Shown in pieces: positions 48,804-59,389 of a stretch of DNA of 64,000 nt. Numbering within the stretch: position 1 is the first letter of the stretch; every line of letters begins with the position of its first letter. The notes beneath the pieces were generated by a model. That model saw only the letters and a list, made by a program, of their open reading frames with translations, was not told the origin of the DNA and ran no database searches. This DNA is from Cedecea neteri. GTDB taxonomy: Bacteria; Pseudomonadota; Gammaproteobacteria; Enterobacterales; Enterobacteriaceae. The DNA lies in NCBI RefSeq assembly GCF_000758325.1, contig NZ_CP009459.1:2790001-2854000 (forward strand), given 5' to 3'. A program made the position numbers and the translations under genes.

Positions 48804-50078
48804 CTACTTAGCGTGATCGATACCCAGCGATTCGGCGAGCTGTTTTGCCAACTGGTTGTTGTCATCTGCGCCATATTCCCAGAACATCGCGCCTCCTAAA
48901 CCTTTCTCCTTGATGTACTCGGCTTTAATTTTCACCGAACGCGGATTCTCGTAGGAAATGGCGAACAGCGGTTTCCCTTCAGCAGACTTCAGCGTCAGGT
49001 ATGGCACCTTCGCGTCGTCATCCCACTCTTCGGTAAAGCGCTTCTGCGGATCGTTCAGCATTTTCTTCACCAGGTCGTTGTATTTGACGTAAGTGTCTTT
49101 CGTCAGATCCACGCCCAGCCCGGTTTTAAACAGCTCGAGTTCGCGCTCGCCGAAGTAGGGCTGTGTGACCGGGTTTTTCTGCGCGTCTGGTTTTGACCAG
49201 TCAATGCCAGGCTCTACGGCGCGCTTAGGTACGCGGCCATAGAAGCCGATACCGAGGTTCATCTGCTGCGGTTTCAGCCCGGCTGCGAGGTAGTTATTGA
49301 CCACGAAATCCGCGCTGTACTTGTCGGCTTCCGCCACGGTCGGCCACTTTTTCGAATCATAGAGATTCGAGTTGAAGTACTGTGTGCCGTACGCCATGTC
49401 GTAGGTCATCAGGTTGATGTAGTTCAGCACCGGCGCAATGGCTTTTACATCAACCCAGCTTTTCGGGCTTTCGGCATTGGCCCCGACGGCAATGGTAACC
49501 AGTTTTTTATCACCCACGGCTTGACGCAGCTCTTTCAGCAGTGCGGTGAAATTATCGCGGTCTGCGTCCAGTTTATCCACCAGGCCCCACGCGCCATTTA
49601 CCGGGAACTCCCAGTCGAGATCGATCCCATCCAGGCCATATTTGTCCATCACTTCCTGCACGGAGCGGATAAACACCGCACGGTTTTCAGGCGTTGCTGC
49701 TGCGGCAGAGAAACCGCGAGCGCCCCAGCCGCCAACGGACAGCAAGATTTTCAGCTGTGGATTCTGTTTCCGCAGTGCCGGCAGGGTTTCAAGGTCGGAG
49801 ACAACTTTCGGGGAAAGGTAGATTTGATGCAGTTTTGACGAGTCTTTCAGGGCTTCGTTGGTTTCGCCTTTCTCGTCGTTATAAATCAGGCCAAAGGAGT
49901 AATTGAGGTGGGTGATCTGGCGAACATCAAGCTTATTGATATCCCCACCGGGACCGGCAGTGACGTCGCCGCCGCCGTTGAAGTAACCCACGGAAAGCAA
50001 AGATTCAGCCTGCGCAACGCCGCTGCAGGCGAGCGTCACCGCGGCCACCAGCGGTAACATTTTACGTGTGAATGACAT
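48804..50078 (-). CDS. Secreted GH18 chitinase
   Basis: A 424-residue glycoside hydrolase family 18 enzyme with a signal peptide (MSFTRKMLPLVAAVTLACSG, then VAQA-E). The catalytic motif DGIDLDWEF (DxxDxDxE) is complete, preceded by the LLSVGGWG strand; MTYDMAYG and the insertion-domain segments are typical of ChiA/ChiB-like chitinases. No separate chitin-binding domain is visible. A LacI-family-type operator lies 115 bases upstream. K-12 has no gene of this kind between yeaC and pncA. Confidence 0.93.
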   Translation of the reverse strand: MSFTRKMLPLVAAVTLACSGVAQAESLLSVGYFNGGGDVTAGPGGDINKLDVRQITHLNYSFGLIYNDEKGETNEALKDSSKLHQIYLSPKVVSDLETLPALRKQNPQLKILLSVGGWGARGFSAAAATPENRAVFIRSVQEVMDKYGLDGIDLDWEFPVNGAWGLVDKLDADRDNFTALLKELRQAVGDKKLVTIAVGANAESPKSWVDVKAIAPVLNYINLMTYDMAYGTQYFNSNLYDSKKWPTVAEADKYSADFVVNNYLAAGLKPQQMNLGIGFYGRVPKRAVEPGIDWSKPDAQKNPVTQPYFGERELELFKTGLGVDLTKDTYVKYNDLVKKMLNDPQKRFTEEWDDDAKVPYLTLKSAEGKPLFAISYENPRSVKIKAEYIKEKGLGGAMFWEYGADDNNQLAKQLAESLGIDHAK

Positions 50079-50192
50079 AATGATTCCTCTTTGACGGGCA
50101 CAACATTAAAGCTCCCCGGCCACGCTTAACAGACGAAAACGGCGGAAAGCGAAATCAGCTAACGTGCTGAATAAATTCACTGAATATGATTA

Positions 50193-50206
50193 TGAGAGCG
50201 CTCCCA
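50193..50206. promoter_or_regulatory. LacI-family-type operator upstream of chitinase
   Basis: TGAGAGCGCTCCCA is a 14-bp dyad with one mismatch and a central CG, matching the operator form TGGGAGCGCTCCCA bound by LacI-family regulators of polysaccharide use such as CelR. It lies 115 bases before the chitinase start. No LacI regulator is in the window. Confidence 0.55.
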
Positions 50207-50283
50207 GGTGAGGGCGAGCAAAAAAAGCGTAGATTGTGAGCGGAATCGATACAACAGTGTGGGGCGAGGGGCCGCCCCTACAA

Positions 50284-50919
50284 TTATTGGCAGGTAAAAT
50301 CGGCGAAGGTCATTAACGTAGCGCCCTCAACCGCCATATCCTGGAATGCCTCCAGGCTGCTCTGGGGTTGCAGGTTCACGCCGCGACAGCCATCGGTTAT
50401 GACGGTCACTTCATAACCCAGCTCCAGCGCGTCCAGCACGGTAAATTTCACGCAGAAATCCGTTGCCAGCCCCAACACAACCAGGCTGCGGATGTCGTGC
50501 TCGCGTAGCCAGGCATCCAGCTCGGTTTGCTGCCGGTGGCCGTTATCGAAAAACGCGCTGTAGCTGTCGATAGCCGGATTTTGGCCTTTATAGACGATCT
50601 TATCGACGCCGGAAGCCTTCAGCAGCGGGTGAAGTTTCGCCCCTTCGCTGTTTTGAATGCAGTGATCGGGCCACCAGGTTTGCGGCAGGCCGTCAAGCAT
50701 ACCCTCAGAAAAAGGTGCAGTGCCTTGTGTACTGGCGAAACTTCCATGCTTTGCCGGGTGCCAGTCTTGAGTGGCAACCACGTTTTCTCCGCGGGCGTTA
50801 AACAGTCCGATAAGCTGGTTAGCGACCTCAACGGTGCAGTCGCCTTCCGGGACGGCGAGCGTGCCACCGGCACAAAAATCGTTTTGCAAATCAATCAACA
50901 GCAACGCACGTTGCGCCAT
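50284..50919 (-). CDS. pncA: Nicotinamidase
   Basis: A 211-residue enzyme converting nicotinamide to nicotinate in NAD salvage. The triad is visible: Asp in LLIDLQNDF, Lys in DKIVYKGQNP, and the nucleophilic Cys in GLATDFCVKFTVLDA; metal ligands lie in DWHPAKHGSF. It begins 9 bases after ansA on the same strand, the E. coli operon order. Confidence 0.97.
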   Translation of the reverse strand: MAQRALLLIDLQNDFCAGGTLAVPEGDCTVEVANQLIGLFNARGENVVATQDWHPAKHGSFASTQGTAPFSEGMLDGLPQTWWPDHCIQNSEGAKLHPLLKASGVDKIVYKGQNPAIDSYSAFFDNGHRQQTELDAWLREHDIRSLVVLGLATDFCVKFTVLDALELGYEVTVITDGCRGVNLQPQSSLEAFQDMAVEGATLMTFADFTCQ

Positions 50920-50928
50920 TGGCGTTCC

Positions 50929-51945
50929 TTATTCGTCAGGAGTGAGTTCACCACGCAGGTTTTGCGACATCGCATCACGGATCGCCTGAGCATCCAGGCC
51001 CTGGCTCAGCAGGTAGTGAAGCTTGGTGAGCGTCGCTTCTACCGTCATATCGAACCCGCTGATAACGCCGGCCTGCGCCAGCGCGTTGCCGGTGGCATAG
51101 CCGCCCATGTTCACTTTGCCGGACATACACTGCGTGAGGTTAACCACCACGATGCCGCGCGCGCTGGCTTCCTGCAACTCTTTAATGAACGCGCCTTGCT
51201 GCGGGGCATTTCCCACGCCATAAGATCGCAGAATCAGCGCTTTCACCGGCTGACGCAGGAAGTTGCCCACGACGTCGGCAGAAATGCCCGGATAGATGGT
51301 GACCACGCCAATCGGCTGCGGCGTGATCGGGTGAACAATCAGCTCACCTTCACCGTGTGGAGCCGGTGGTGTGTTCAGCTTCCGGATGTGGATCCCGGCT
51401 TCCAGCAGCGGCGCAAGGTTAGGCGAGGCAAAGGCATCAAAGCCGTCAGCATGAGCTTTGGTGGTGCGGTTCCCGCGATAGAGACGATTGTTGAAAAACA
51501 GCGTCACTTCGTTGATCGGGTAGTTAGCCGCCACGTACAGCGAATTGAGCAGGTTGATTTGCCCGTCAGAACGCAGCTCCGCCAGCGGGATCTGTGACCC
51601 CGTGACGATCACCGGCTTGCTGAGGTTCTCCAGCATGAAGGAGAGCGCCGAGGCGGTAAACGCCATGGTATCCGTGCCGTGCAGGATCACGAAGCCGTCA
51701 TACTCGTCGTAGTGGGCTTTGATGTCGTCGGCGATGTGCTGCCAGTCTTCTGGCGTCATGTCCGAAGAGTCCATCAGCGGATCGTATTCGTGGATCGTGA
51801 AGTCCGGCATTTCCGGGCGATGGAATTCAGGCATCATCGCCAGCTGGCGCTGAAGGTGGCCGGAAACAGGAATGTAACCGTGTTCTGAACGCTGCATCCC
51901 GATAGTACCGCCGGTGTAGGCAACGTAGATAGATTTCTTTGGCAT
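50929..51945 (-). CDS. ansA: Cytoplasmic L-asparaginase I
   Basis: A 338-residue low-affinity asparaginase. The two catalytic threonine motifs are present: YTGGTIGMQRSE near residue 12 and VILHGTDTMAFTASAL near residue 90. No signal peptide, which fits the cytoplasmic type I enzyme. The ATG at 51945 is set by similarity. Forms an operon with pncA. Confidence 0.97.
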   Translation of the reverse strand: MPKKSIYVAYTGGTIGMQRSEHGYIPVSGHLQRQLAMMPEFHRPEMPDFTIHEYDPLMDSSDMTPEDWQHIADDIKAHYDEYDGFVILHGTDTMAFTASALSFMLENLSKPVIVTGSQIPLAELRSDGQINLLNSLYVAANYPINEVTLFFNNRLYRGNRTTKAHADGFDAFASPNLAPLLEAGIHIRKLNTPPAPHGEGELIVHPITPQPIGVVTIYPGISADVVGNFLRQPVKALILRSYGVGNAPQQGAFIKELQEASARGIVVVNLTQCMSGKVNMGGYATGNALAQAGVISGFDMTVEATLTKLHYLLSQGLDAQAIRDAMSQNLRGELTPDE

Positions 51946-51997
51946 AGTTTTGCTCGAGGCTTTCGATATTTGCGGCAGAGTATAGAGAGGATGGCGG

Positions 51998-52026
51998 AAA
52001 AAAAAAGCCCGGTTTAACCGGGCTTT
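51998..52026 (-). terminator. Terminator of sppA
   Basis: On the minus strand AAAGCCCGG-TTAA-ACCGGGCTTT is followed by more than six further T residues. Confidence 0.92.
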
Positions 52027-52042
52027 GATGCATTTGAGTAAA

Positions 52043-53893
52043 TTAACGCACATCGCCGCAGGTGAGGCAGAAGGCGTAACGGTTTTGCGGGTCGTTCATG
52101 GTGCCGAATTTGTCATTCTGGGCTTTGACCGCCAGCGCGGCATCGGCCAGCGGGGCTGGCAGATAAGCCTGAATAGCCTGCGGCAGCGCGGCGCGTACCG
52201 AGCCGGTCATGGCGTTAAAGACCATGTCGGTGAAGGTCGCGTCATCCTGCCAGAATGCCAGGTGCCAGCTTTTCAGCTTCGCCAGCTCCGCGGCTTTGGC
52301 GACGGCATCGTCGAAGTCACCCAGGCTGTCCACCAGGCCGTTGGCTTTGGCATCTTCCCCGGTCCAGACGTGGCCCTGAGCAATCTGATCGATTTGCTCC
52401 GGCGTTTTCTTACGGGAAGCCGCCACCAGGCCAATAAAGCGCTTGTAGCCATTGTCGATGCTAAGCTGCATCATCTGCTGCACTTCAGGCGGCAGCTTCT
52501 TGGTTACGGCCACATCAGCCAGCGGCGACGTTGACACACCGTCGGTATGCACACCAATCGCATCAAGGGTGTTTTCAACGGTGTTAATGACGCCGAAAAT
52601 ACCAATTGAGCCGGTCAGGGTGCTTGAGTTGGCGATGATGTAGTTCGCCGGGGTGGAAATCCAGTAGCCACCGGATGCTGCCATGCCGCCCATTGAAACC
52701 ACAATTGGTTTCCCGGCTTCCCGCGCAGCGACAAGCTCTTCACGGATGGTTTCGGACGCAGTGACGCTGCCGCCAGGGCTGTTCACGCGGAAGACAATGG
52801 CTTTCACCTTCGGATCCAGACGCGCTTCACGAATCTGCATCGCCGTGGTGTCGCCGCCGACCTGGCCTGGGGTTTCTTCGCCGTCCATGATCGCGCCGTT
52901 GGCGAAGATCACTGCGATGGCATCGCCTTGTTCAGACGGTTTTTTCACGGTGTAGTCGTAAATGCTGGTGTAGCTAAAGTCTTTGTTCGCTTTGCTCCAG
53001 CCGAACTGTTTCACCAGCGCCTTATCCACGACTGCACTGCTTGCCAGCTCGTCCACCAACTTGTTGTCCAGGGCATATTTTGCGGTATCGCCACCTAACT
53101 TCTGCAGGTTATCCAGCAGCGCCTGAGCGCCCGGGAAAGCCTGCTGAGCGGTGATCTGGCGGTTGGCCGCGATGGTATTCAGGTAGTTTTGCCACAGCTC
53201 GCCAATCCAGCGGCTGTCAGCGTCGCGGGCGGCAGGGGACATATCATCGCGGATATACGGTTCAACCGCTGATTTGTATGTGCCAACGCGGAAGACGTGG
53301 GTCGAGACCTTCAGCTTATCCAGCAGGGTTTTGTAATACAGCGCGTTAGTGGCGAACCCGTGCAGGTCAACCATGCCCTGCGGCGAGAGCCAGATTTTAT
53401 TGGCAAAGCTTGCCAGGTAGTACTGGCTCTGGTTGTAGCTGTCGCCCATCGCATAAACCGGCTTGCCGCCGTCGCGGAACTCGCGCAGCGCTTTGCCGAT
53501 ATACTGCATTGAAGGCTGATCGGCCCCGGCGAAATCTTTCAGATCCAGCACGATGCCGGTGATGTTGCGGTCATCTTTTGCCTGACGAATGGCGTCGACG
53601 ATGTCGAACAGGGAATTCTCCTGCAGACGATCAGAGCTGGCGCCCACCAACTGGCGGCCAATCACGCCCAGCTTATTGCTGACCGACGGTTTGTCTACCA
53701 CCACGCCGGTGATGTCCAGCAGCAACGCCCCGCGCGCAGGCTCTGCAGGCGTGCTTTTTACCTGCATCCAGATGCCGACACCGACCAGGATCAGCAGGAT
53801 AAGGAACAAGTTGAGAATAAATTCCCGAATAAAATTAAGCAGACGCCAGGTCCACTTAAAAAAGCCGCTAATAAATCGCCCAATGGTGCGCAT
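52043..53893 (-). CDS. sppA: Signal peptide peptidase SppA (protease IV)
   Basis: A 616-residue inner-membrane protease that degrades cleaved signal peptides. One N-terminal membrane helix ([20 protein letters not shown]) is followed by two tandem domains. The catalytic Lys is in [14 protein letters not shown] and the Ser in [14 protein letters not shown], as in E. coli. GGAG lies 5 bases before the ATG at 53893. Confidence 0.97.
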   Translation of the reverse strand: MRTIGRFISGFFKWTWRLLNFIREFILNLFLILLILVGVGIWMQVKSTPAEPARGALLLDITGVVVDKPSVSNKLGVIGRQLVGASSDRLQENSLFDIVDAIRQAKDDRNITGIVLDLKDFAGADQPSMQYIGKALREFRDGGKPVYAMGDSYNQSQYYLASFANKIWLSPQGMVDLHGFATNALYYKTLLDKLKVSTHVFRVGTYKSAVEPYIRDDMSPAARDADSRWIGELWQNYLNTIAANRQITAQQAFPGAQALLDNLQKLGGDTAKYALDNKLVDELASSAVVDKALVKQFGWSKANKDFSYTSIYDYTVKKPSEQGDAIAVIFANGAIMDGEETPGQVGGDTTAMQIREARLDPKVKAIVFRVNSPGGSVTASETIREELVAAREAGKPIVVSMGGMAASGGYWISTPANYIIANSSTLTGSIGIFGVINTVENTLDAIGVHTDGVSTSPLADVAVTKKLPPEVQQMMQLSIDNGYKRFIGLVAASRKKTPEQIDQIAQGHVWTGEDAKANGLVDSLGDFDDAVAKAAELAKLKSWHLAFWQDDATFTDMVFNAMTGSVRAALPQAIQAYLPAPLADAALAVKAQNDKFGTMNDPQNRYAFCLTCGDVR

Positions 53894-54125
53894 GTTTTCT
53901 CCATAACCTTCAACAGGGGTATTACCCGCACGCCGCAATGAAGCTGGCTAAAGCGGCGAAAGTAAAGGCTATCCTAAAGAGAGGGCGAGGAAATGTCAGC
54001 AGGAAATCGGGGCGGCGCTGTAACAAAAACTACGGCTGTGTTAATTTTGTGAATGAAAATCATTTAACGGACTGGGGCAACCTCCGCGCTTTGCCAGTCA
54101 TTTCATGTCAGTAAGGGGCTTTTAA

Positions 54126-54677
54126 ATGGATGCACTTGAACTTTTGATTAACCGCCGTAGCGCGTCCCGCCTGGCCGAGCCGGCTCCGGCGGGTGAAGTG
54201 CTGGAAAACATTCTGCGTGCCGGGATGCGCGCGCCGGACCACGGTACGCTCCAGCCGTGGCGCTTCATTGTTATTGAAGGGGAAGGGCGCGAGCGCTTTG
54301 CTCAGCTTTTAGAGAAAGCAGCCATTGCCGCTGGCATGGACGAAAAAAGCGTTGAAAAGGCGCGTACATCGCCGTTCCGCGCCCCGCAAATCATTGCCGT
54401 GGTCGCACATTGCGATGCTAATCATAAAGTACCGGTGTGGGAGCAGGTGGTTTCCGCAGGTTGTGCGGTGATGGCGATGCAGATGGCGGCGGTGGCTCAG
54501 GGCTTTAACGGCATCTGGCGCAGCGGCGCGTGGACAGAAAATGACATGGTTCGCGAAGGTCTGGGTGGCCGTGAGCAGGACAAAGTGGTGGGCTTCCTTT
54601 ACCTGGGCACGCCGCAGTTGAAAGCATCCACGACTATCAGTACTCCGGACACGTCAGCGTTTGTGTCTCACTTCTGA
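54126..54677 (+). CDS. ydjA: Nitroreductase family protein YdjA
   Basis: A 183-residue FMN-dependent minimal nitroreductase, the same length as E. coli Ydj[37 protein letters not shown] and GTPQLKAST match it. The physiological substrate is not settled. It diverges from sppA. A GC-rich hairpin (54688-54712) without T tract follows. Confidence 0.95.
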   Translation: MDALELLINRRSASRLAEPAPAGEVLENILRAGMRAPDHGTLQPWRFIVIEGEGRERFAQLLEKAAIAAGMDEKSVEKARTSPFRAPQIIAVVAHCDANHKVPVWEQVVSAGCAVMAMQMAAVAQGFNGIWRSGAWTENDMVREGLGGREQDKVVGFLYLGTPQLKASTTISTPDTSAFVSHF

Positions 54678-54723
54678 TTGAGCGTCATCCTGCCGGGCAT
54701 CTACCCGGCAGGGACTTCACGTC

Positions 54724-55473
54724 TTATTTCTTCTGCTGTTTCGCAAACTCGTCTTTCGCTTTCTGCAGCTGCTGCTGGAAGGCGGCGTTGGTATGCAGCG
54801 TAGCCACTACGGCAGACCCCACGACGCGAGCGGCATCAATGTCGCTCTGCCAGTGGTAGCCGCAAATTACGCGGCTTTGCCCCAGCTCAAAGCCGCGTTT
54901 CAGGATCTCGTTCTGGCGCTGCGGGTTGATTTCCGCCAGCACCAGCGCGGTGGCCCAGCCAATTGAGGTATGCCCGGACGGATAAGAGCCATTTTTCGAC
55001 AGCTTATCCTGCTCTTTGGTATTACAGGTCGGCACGCCATAGAAGGCAAATGGGCGAATGCGCATGTACTTTTCTTTTGCGCCGCGCGTGGCGAGGTCGC
55101 CGGCGTCCTCAATCATGTTGGTCAGCAGCTTGTGCAGTTCCGGCGCATCTTTTTCGGTAATTGGCGAGCCAAACGCGCCGGAGAAAGCGTTAGCCACGCC
55201 GCCGCCGCTCAGGTTGGCATCTTCTTCGGCCAGTTTGCCGCGTTCGGTGGCGCGCAGCAGGCGGCCTTTCTCATACATCGCCTGATCGTTCAGGAACGCA
55301 ATGCTGCCGATTTCCGGCGGCGGTGGCAGCAGCGCCAGGCTGTCAATGGCCTGGGCGTTGGTCAGGTAATAAAGGTCGGGCTTGGTGGTGGCGTCATTTC
55401 CCGGAGGGGCAAGGGCAAAGGCCGCAGAGGAGAACAGGCCAGCAATACAGAAGGCTAATACACGCTTTTTCAT
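54724..55473 (-). CDS. phoN: Class A (PhoN-type) periplasmic acid phosphatase
   Basis: A 249-residue non-specific acid phosphatase with a signal peptide ([20 protein letters not shown]). The vanadium-haloperoxidase/phosphatase signature is complete: KEKYMRIRP (K-x6-RP), GSYPSGHTS (PSGH) and [12 protein letters not shown] (SR-x5-H-x3-D). Such enzymes release phosphate from organic esters in the periplasm. The symbol follows the Salmonella/Morganella family name and is less certain than the class. It lies between ydjA and selD, where E. coli K-12 has none. Confidence 0.9.
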   Translation of the reverse strand: MKKRVLAFCIAGLFSSAAFALAPPGNDATTKPDLYYLTNAQAIDSLALLPPPPEIGSIAFLNDQAMYEKGRLLRATERGKLAEEDANLSGGGVANAFSGAFGSPITEKDAPELHKLLTNMIEDAGDLATRGAKEKYMRIRPFAFYGVPTCNTKEQDKLSKNGSYPSGHTSIGWATALVLAEINPQRQNEILKRGFELGQSRVICGYHWQSDIDAARVVGSAVVATLHTNAAFQQQLQKAKDEFAKQQKK

Positions 55474-55702
55474 TTTTATTCCTTACTTGCGTTAGTTGTC
55501 CAGTGAGTTGCCAGATGGTTGTAACATTTCTGTCATATTCGAGTAAAAGAGCGTATTGGCAAAATGCGGCCTGGCTTCACAAAACGTCCGTATTGCCTGC
55601 ATAGTGAGCAACGGCGAGCGAATTAGGATTGCCAGACTTACCACCAGGGAGTTTGAGCGCTACCATATTGGGTACAGAATTTGGCAAAGAAAGGAAAAGT
55701 CC

Positions 55703-56743
55703 ATGAAGCAAACCGTTCGTTTGACCCAGTACAGCCACGGCGCAGGATGCGGCTGCAAAATTTCCCCGAAGGTGCTGGAAACCATCCTGCACAGCGAGCA
55801 GGCGAAGTTTGTCGATCCTAATCTGCTGGTGGGGAACGAAACCCGCGACGATGCGGCGGTTTACGACCTGGGCAACGGCACCGGTATCATCAGCACCACT
55901 GACTTCTTCATGCCAATCGTGGACGATCCCTTCGACTTTGGCCGCATCGCGGCGACCAACGCCATCAGCGACATCTACGCGATGGGCGGGAAACCGATCA
56001 TGGCGATCGCTATTCTCGGCTGGCCGATTAATACGCTTGCACCGGAAATTGCCCGTGAGGTTATCGAAGGCGGGCGTTTTGTCTGCCAGCAGGCGGGGAT
56101 TTCGCTGGCCGGTGGCCACTCGATTGACGCCCCTGAACCGATTTTTGGCCTCGCGGTAACCGGCGTCGTGCCAACCGAGCGAGTGAAGAAAAACAGCTCT
56201 GCCGAAGCCGGCTGTAAGCTGTACCTGACTAAACCGCTGGGCATTGGCGTGTTGACCACCGCCGAGAAAAAATCCCTACTGCTGCCAGAGCACAAAGGCC
56301 TGGCGGCAGAAACCATGTGCCAACTGAACAAAGTCGGCGCGGAGTTTGCCGACATTGCAGGCGTGACCGCGATGACCGACGTCACTGGTTTTGGTCTGCT
56401 GGGCCACCTGAGCGAAATGTGCGAAGGGGCGGGCGTTCAGGCGGAAGTGTGGTACGAATGTGTGCCAAAACTGCCGGGCGTGGAAAGCTACATCGAGCAG
56501 GGCTGCGTGCCCGGCGGAACTTCCCGCAACTTTGCCAGCTACGGTCAACTGATTGGCGAGATGCCTGAAGCATGGCGTAACCTGCTGTGCGACCCACAAA
56601 CTTCCGGCGGCCTGCTGCTGGCCGTTCGTGCTGATGCCGAAGCCGAAGTTTTCGCGGCTGCCGAGCGCAACGGCATTAAGCTTAGCGCTATCGGTGAACT
56701 GAAAGATGCCCGCGCTGGCCGCCCAATGATCGAGATCCGTTAA
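55703..56743 (+). CDS. selD: Selenophosphate synthetase
   Basis: A 347-residue enzyme making selenophosphate from selenide and ATP for selenocysteine and selenouridine synthesis. The catalytic Cys is in [15 protein letters not shown] (Cys17, not Sec) with the essential Lys20; [20 protein letters not shown] and [16 protein letters not shown] are conserved. The ATG at 55703 is fixed by similarity; the long upstream frame is not coding. topB starts 3 bases after its stop. Confidence 0.98.
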   Translation: MKQTVRLTQYSHGAGCGCKISPKVLETILHSEQAKFVDPNLLVGNETRDDAAVYDLGNGTGIISTTDFFMPIVDDPFDFGRIAATNAISDIYAMGGKPIMAIAILGWPINTLAPEIAREVIEGGRFVCQQAGISLAGGHSIDAPEPIFGLAVTGVVPTERVKKNSSAEAGCKLYLTKPLGIGVLTTAEKKSLLLPEHKGLAAETMCQLNKVGAEFADIAGVTAMTDVTGFGLLGHLSEMCEGAGVQAEVWYECVPKLPGVESYIEQGCVPGGTSRNFASYGQLIGEMPEAWRNLLCDPQTSGGLLLAVRADAEAEVFAAAERNGIKLSAIGELKDARAGRPMIEIR

Positions 56744-56746
56744 TTC

Positions 56747-58741
56747 ATGCGGCTGTTTATTGCGGAAAAACCAAGCCTTGCACGAGCCATTGCTGACGTG
56801 CTGCCTAAGCCCCATCGTCGCGGCGATGGGTTTATCGAATGCGGCAACGGCCAGGTGGTGACCTGGTGTATTGGCCACCTGCTGGAGCAGGCGCAGCCGG
56901 ACGCCTACGACGGGCGATATGCCCGCTGGAACCTTGCTGATTTGCCTATCGTGCCGGAAAAGTGGCAGCTTCAGCCTCGCCCCTCCGTGACTAAACAGCT
57001 TAACGCGATTAAAAAGCTGCTGGCTCAGGCCACCGAAGTGGTTCACGCGGGTGACCCCGATCGTGAAGGGCAACTGCTGGTGGACGAAGTGCTGGACTAC
57101 CTCCAGCTGGCACCAGAAAAGCGCCTGCAGGTGCAGCGCTGCCTGATCAACGACCTTAACCCACAGGCCGTGGAGCGGGCGATTTCCCGTCTGCGCGCCA
57201 ACAGCGAGTTTATTCCGCTTTGCGTTTCGGCGCTGGCCCGCGCCCGTGCTGACTGGCTGTACGGGATTAACATGACCCGCGCCTACACCATTCTCGGGCG
57301 AAATGCGGGCTACCAGGGCGTGCTGTCCGTGGGCCGCGTCCAGACGCCGGTGCTGGGACTGGTCGTGCGCCGCGATGAAGAGATCGAGAATTTCGTCGCC
57401 AAAGATTATTTCGAAGTGAAAGCCCACATCGTGACGCCAGCGGACGAGCGCTTTGTGGCGGTGTGGCAGCCGAGTGAATCCTGCGAACCCCATCAGGACG
57501 AAGAAGGCCGATTGCTGAACCGCAAGCTCGCGGAGCACGTCGTGGCGCGTATCAACGGCCATCCGGCGCTGGTCACGGCCTATAACGATAAACGGGAATC
57601 GGAAATTGCACCGCTGCCGTTTTCGCTGTCGAGCCTGCAAATTGAGGCGGCGAAACGCTTTGGGCTGAGCGCCCAGAACGTGCTGGATATTTGCCAGAAG
57701 CTCTACGAAACCCACAAATTGATCACCTATCCGCGTTCCGACTGCCGCTATCTGCCCGAAGAGCACTTTGCCGGACGGCATGCGGTGATGAACGCCATCG
57801 GCGTACATCAGCCAGATTTGCTGCCGCAGCCGGCGGTGGATGCTGACCTGCGTAACCGCTGCTGGGATGATAAAAAAGTGGACGCCCACCACGCGATTAT
57901 TCCGACCGCCCGGAGCACTTCAATTTCATTAAATGAAAATGAGGCTAAAGTTTATGGCCTGATCGCCCGTCAATACCTAATGCAGTTCTGTGCCGACGCC
58001 GTATTCCGCAAATGCACCATCGATCTGGATATCGCCGGAGGCAAATTTATTGCCAAAGCGCGTTTCCTTGCCGAAGCGGGTTGGCGTGCGCTGCTGGGCA
58101 ATAAAGAGCGTGATGAAGAGAATGACGGCACACCGCTGCCGGTGGTCGCTAAAGGCGACGAGCTGCTGTGTGAGCATGGCGAAGTGGTGGAACGGCAAAC
58201 TCAGCCGCCGCGCCACTTTACCGACGCGACGCTGCTCTCCGCGATGACCGGGATTGCGCGTTTTGTGCAGGATAAAGATCTGAAAAAGATCCTGCGCGCC
58301 ACGGACGGATTAGGCACCGAGGCGACACGAGCCGGGATCATCGAACTGTTATTCAAACGCGCGTTCCTGGTCAAGAAAGGGCGCTATATTCATTCTACGG
58401 AAGCCGGGCGGGCGCTGATCCACTCGCTGCCGGAGCTGGCCGCCAGGCCGGACATGACCGCGCACTGGGAATCAACGCTAACGCAAATCAGCGAAAAGCA
58501 GTGCCGCTATCAGGACTTTATGCAGCCGCTGGTGCAAACGCTTTATGACCTGATTCATCAGGCGCGAACCACGCCGGTACGCCACGCATTTAAGGGCATC
58601 AAAGCCCAGGATGACGGAAAAAAAGCAAAACGTTGGGCCAAAAAAGAGGGAAGTGATGATGCCAGTAAAAAGCCTGCTCGCCGCCGTCGTGGGGCTAATG
58701 ATGAGTCTGCCAGCGATGGCGGTGCAGCCCCGTCAGCCTGA
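56747..58741 (+). CDS. topB: DNA topoisomerase III
   Basis: A 664-residue type IA topoisomerase, about ten residues longer than E. coli TopB. The toprim domain has [13 protein letters not shown] and [15 protein letters not shown]; the catalytic Tyr is in [15 protein letters not shown]. It decatenates replication intermediates. The C-terminal tail is Lys/Arg-rich, then Ala/Ser-rich ([18 protein letters not shown]). Coupled to selD (3-base gap); its 3' end is overlapped by ynjH. Confidence 0.97.
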   Translation: MRLFIAEKPSLARAIADVLPKPHRRGDGFIECGNGQVVTWCIGHLLEQAQPDAYDGRYARWNLADLPIVPEKWQLQPRPSVTKQLNAIKKLLAQATEVVHAGDPDREGQLLVDEVLDYLQLAPEKRLQVQRCLINDLNPQAVERAISRLRANSEFIPLCVSALARARADWLYGINMTRAYTILGRNAGYQGVLSVGRVQTPVLGLVVRRDEEIENFVAKDYFEVKAHIVTPADERFVAVWQPSESCEPHQDEEGRLLNRKLAEHVVARINGHPALVTAYNDKRESEIAPLPFSLSSLQIEAAKRFGLSAQNVLDICQKLYETHKLITYPRSDCRYLPEEHFAGRHAVMNAIGVHQPDLLPQPAVDADLRNRCWDDKKVDAHHAIIPTARSTSISLNENEAKVYGLIARQYLMQFCADAVFRKCTIDLDIAGGKFIAKARFLAEAGWRALLGNKERDEENDGTPLPVVAKGDELLCEHGEVVERQTQPPRHFTDATLLSAMTGIARFVQDKDLKKILRATDGLGTEATRAGIIELLFKRAFLVKKGRYIHSTEAGRALIHSLPELAARPDMTAHWESTLTQISEKQCRYQDFMQPLVQTLYDLIHQARTTPVRHAFKGIKAQDDGKKAKRWAKKEGSDDASKKPARRRRGANDESASDGGAAPSA

Positions 58742-58943
58742 CGTTGACGTGGTGATCCCACCGGAAGTGTTCACCAACAGCAATCAGCCGCAGACGCCAC
58801 CCTGCAACCAGTGCTGTATTTATGAAAACAAAAACTATTCCGAAGGGGCGGTGGTGAAAACGGAAGGTATTTTGTTGCAGTGCCAGCGTGATGACAAAGT
58901 CTTAGGGACTAATCCGCTGGTCTGGCGCCGCGTGAAGCCATAA
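58656..58943 (+). CDS. ynjH: DUF1496 family secreted protein YnjH
   Basis: A 95-residue protein with a signal peptide ([20 protein letters not shown]) and a mature part with a cysteine cluster ([20 protein letters not shown] and LLQCQRDDK) typical of DUF1496. Two adjacent ATGs (58656 and 58659) follow AGGGA; either could be used. It lies within the last 86 bases of topB in another frame and ends 35 bases inside the convergent nudG, so it is overlapped on both sides. Confidence 0.85.
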   Translation: MMPVKSLLAAVVGLMMSLPAMAVQPRQPDVDVVIPPEVFTNSNQPQTPPCNQCCIYENKNYSEGAVVKTEGILLQCQRDDKVLGTNPLVWRRVKP

Positions 58944-59319
58944 ACGCTTTCAGTAGCGGGATATCCGCCGGGGCGAGGGCATAGTCAAGCGCCTCCGGCG
59001 GTTCACACCAGACCAGCTCGCTGTGGCAATGGGCGCCTGGTTCGCCGCGAAAGGTGTCCACATGCCAGGCGTGCAGATGAATCATTCTCCCGCTCACTTC
59101 GCGCTGATGGCTGGCCACGTAGCCGCTAATTTGCGCGGTAATTCCCAGCTCTTCCAGTAGCTCCCGCGCCAGCGCTTCGGGCTGCGTTTCCCCCGTTTCT
59201 ACTTTCCCGCCAGGAAATTCCCACAGGCCGGGCTGATCGCCATTTTCAGCGCGACGGGCGAGCAGGATTTTGCCTTCGCGCTCGATAATAGCCGCGACAA
59301 CATCAAGGTTTTTTAACAT
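58909..59319 (-). CDS. nudG: Pyrimidine (deoxy)nucleoside triphosphate pyrophosphohydrolase NudG
   Basis: A 136-residue NUDIX enzyme; E. coli NudG hydrolyses CTP, dCTP and damaged forms such as 5-methyl-dCTP and 8-oxo-dGTP. NUDIX box: GGKVETGETQPEALARELLE followed by ELG. HQREVSGRMIHLHAWHV and [14 protein letters not shown] match E. coli. The ATG at 59319 (MLKNLDVVAAI) is chosen; the frame is open far upstream into the AhpD-like gene without similarity. Confidence 0.95.
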   Translation of the reverse strand: MLKNLDVVAAIIEREGKILLARRAENGDQPGLWEFPGGKVETGETQPEALARELLEELGITAQISGYVASHQREVSGRMIHLHAWHVDTFRGEPGAHCHSELVWCEPPEALDYALAPADIPLLKAFMASRGARPAD

Positions 59320-59389
59320 GGGTGTCCATTCTCTGTGGGGCTGGCGTGGCATAATACTCGCCCTGACATGCCAGCAAAAGAGTAACTGA

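Noticed and set aside
56276-57892. 538-codon ORF antisense to selD/topB
   Set aside because: Antisense shadow of two well-supported genes.
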